Shown here in pieces: positions 19,916-20,481 of a stretch of DNA of 20,481 nucleotides (position 1 is the stretch's first letter; the number at the start of each line of letters is the position of its first letter). The stretch is from a bacterium. Lineage in GTDB: Bacteria; Chloroflexota; Dormibacteria; UBA8260; Bog-877. Location: NCBI GenBank assembly GCA_021791345.1, contig JAJYWT010000145.1:1-20481 (forward strand), given 5' to 3'. A program made the translations under genes and the position numbers. The notes under the pieces were generated by a model that was given only the letters and a program-made list of their open reading frames with translations, was not told the origin of the DNA and did no database searches.

Positions 19916-20481
19916 GCTGTCTCCTTGGGCCCCTGATCGAGGCTCGCGGCCCCGTGCGCGAGCCCCGTGCTGGTCGGCGGCTGCGAAACGGAATCCACGG
20001 CCTCATCATGCGTGGCCTGTGGCCGGCGCCGCGGCCAGGCCCATGTCACGAGCCGCAGCGTCACCAGTAGGAGGGCAATTCCCATCACCCACACCGGAAG
20101 GTGGCTCAGCCCACCCACCACGACCCCCAAGTGGGTGCTTGCCCAGGTGTCGAAGGCGCCGAGGAACGGGGGGGTGATGGTGTTGCCACCGCTCAGACCG
20201 ACCGCAAGCATGCCTGCCGCGATGAGCAGGAAGAGCGTGCCGGCCAACACGTCGCTGAGCTGCCGTTGCCAGGGGCCCAGCCGTACAGGGGCTCTGCCGA
20301 CGCGAAGCAGGGGGCCTTGGTCCCAGTGGAAGCGTTCCCACAGCACCGCCGCGACGAACAAGGGCGCCACCATCCCTAGGACGTAGGCCCACCCGAGCCC
20401 GAGTGCATATAGGGGCGAGGCCACCGCGAGGGAAAGGGCCAGCACGCCCGCCAGCACCGGCGCGCAACAGGAACTGGCCAC
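19912..20481 (-). CDS. CcdA-like membrane protein (5' end outside the window)
   Basis: The frame runs off the right edge, leaving the last 189 residues. They begin with S-S-C-C-A-P-V-L-A-G-V-L-A-L-S, where a Cys pair sits at the start of a membrane helix, and continue with G-L-G-W-A-Y-V-L-G-M and more helices. This matches the C-terminal half of CcdA/DsbD-type proteins that pass electrons across the membrane through helix-embedded cysteines. The first such Cys helix would be outside the window. The last 35 residues are polar. In other actinomycetes CcdA-like proteins support cytochrome c maturation or copper-protein assembly; here it sits with copper genes. Family assignment is from partial sequence. 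Confidence 0.7.
   Translation of the reverse strand: MASSCCAPVLAGVLALSLAVASPLYALGLGWAYVLGMVAPLFVAAVLWERFHWDQGPLLRVGRAPVRLGPWQRQLSDVLAGTLFLLIAAGMLAVGLSGGNTITPPFLGAFDTWASTHLGVVVGGLSHLPVWVMGIALLLVTLRLVTWAWPRRRPQATHDEAVDSVSQPPTSTGLAHGAASLDQGPKETA

Overview
The window is high-GC bacterial DNA with many GTG and TTG starts. A CsoR of about 118 residues with a C-terminal tail, a DUF4232-type lipoprotein, a membrane-anchored YkuD L,D-transpeptidase and a DUF3467/DUF5678/retropepsin-type cluster all point to an actinomycete, possibly a deep-branching lineage such as Acidimicrobiia. That placement is inference; no rRNA or tRNA gene is present to confirm it.

Layout. Bases 1-1630 (+) are small accessory genes: the end of a probable DUF4258 toxin, its DUF2283 partner, a possible IstB scrap, a DUF3467 protein, a DUF5678 protein and a broken retropepsin-like protease that ends in a 211-bp element bounded by 16-bp inverted repeats. 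Bases 1938-8604 (+) are a copper-efflux block: a CsoR-type operator, csoR, copA, a CopZ-like chaperone, a second copper P1B-ATPase with an N-terminal anchored cupredoxin domain, and two YHS proteins, one of them probably the stub of a larger permease-YHS protein. From 8655 to the right edge every supported gene is on the minus strand. In the order of increasing coordinate these are: a DUF4232-like lipoprotein and a divergent Lgt-like membrane protein; a histidine kinase and OmpR-type regulator overlapping by 8 bp; an exported sulfocyanin/rusticyanin-like blue copper protein with Gly-Met repeats; a four-helix membrane protein and a SAM methyltransferase overlapping as ATGA; a YkuD L,D-transpeptidase, a SHOCT protein, and a heavy-metal-binding-domain plus SHOCT protein; and a polytopic membrane protein overlapping the end of a CcdA-like protein cut by the window edge.

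How it fits together. The window reads as a copper/metal-stress island. CsoR senses cytosolic Cu(I) and probably represses csoR-copA. The chaperone hands Cu(I) to the ATPases. YHS and heavy-metal-binding domains, the exported cupredoxin and perhaps the CcdA-like protein deal with metal or thiols at the membrane. The two-component system may sense stress outside the membrane. Four gaps of 354-760 bp (1629-1982, 10553-11011, 13116-13875, 16149-16608) contain no gene I can support. Together with the truncated genes they suggest an accessory region assembled and eroded over time. The most unusual items are the cupredoxin-ATPase fusion and its topology problem, the Lgt-like protein whose conserved active-site positions are replaced by cysteines, and the 211-bp inverted-repeat element in the protease gene.
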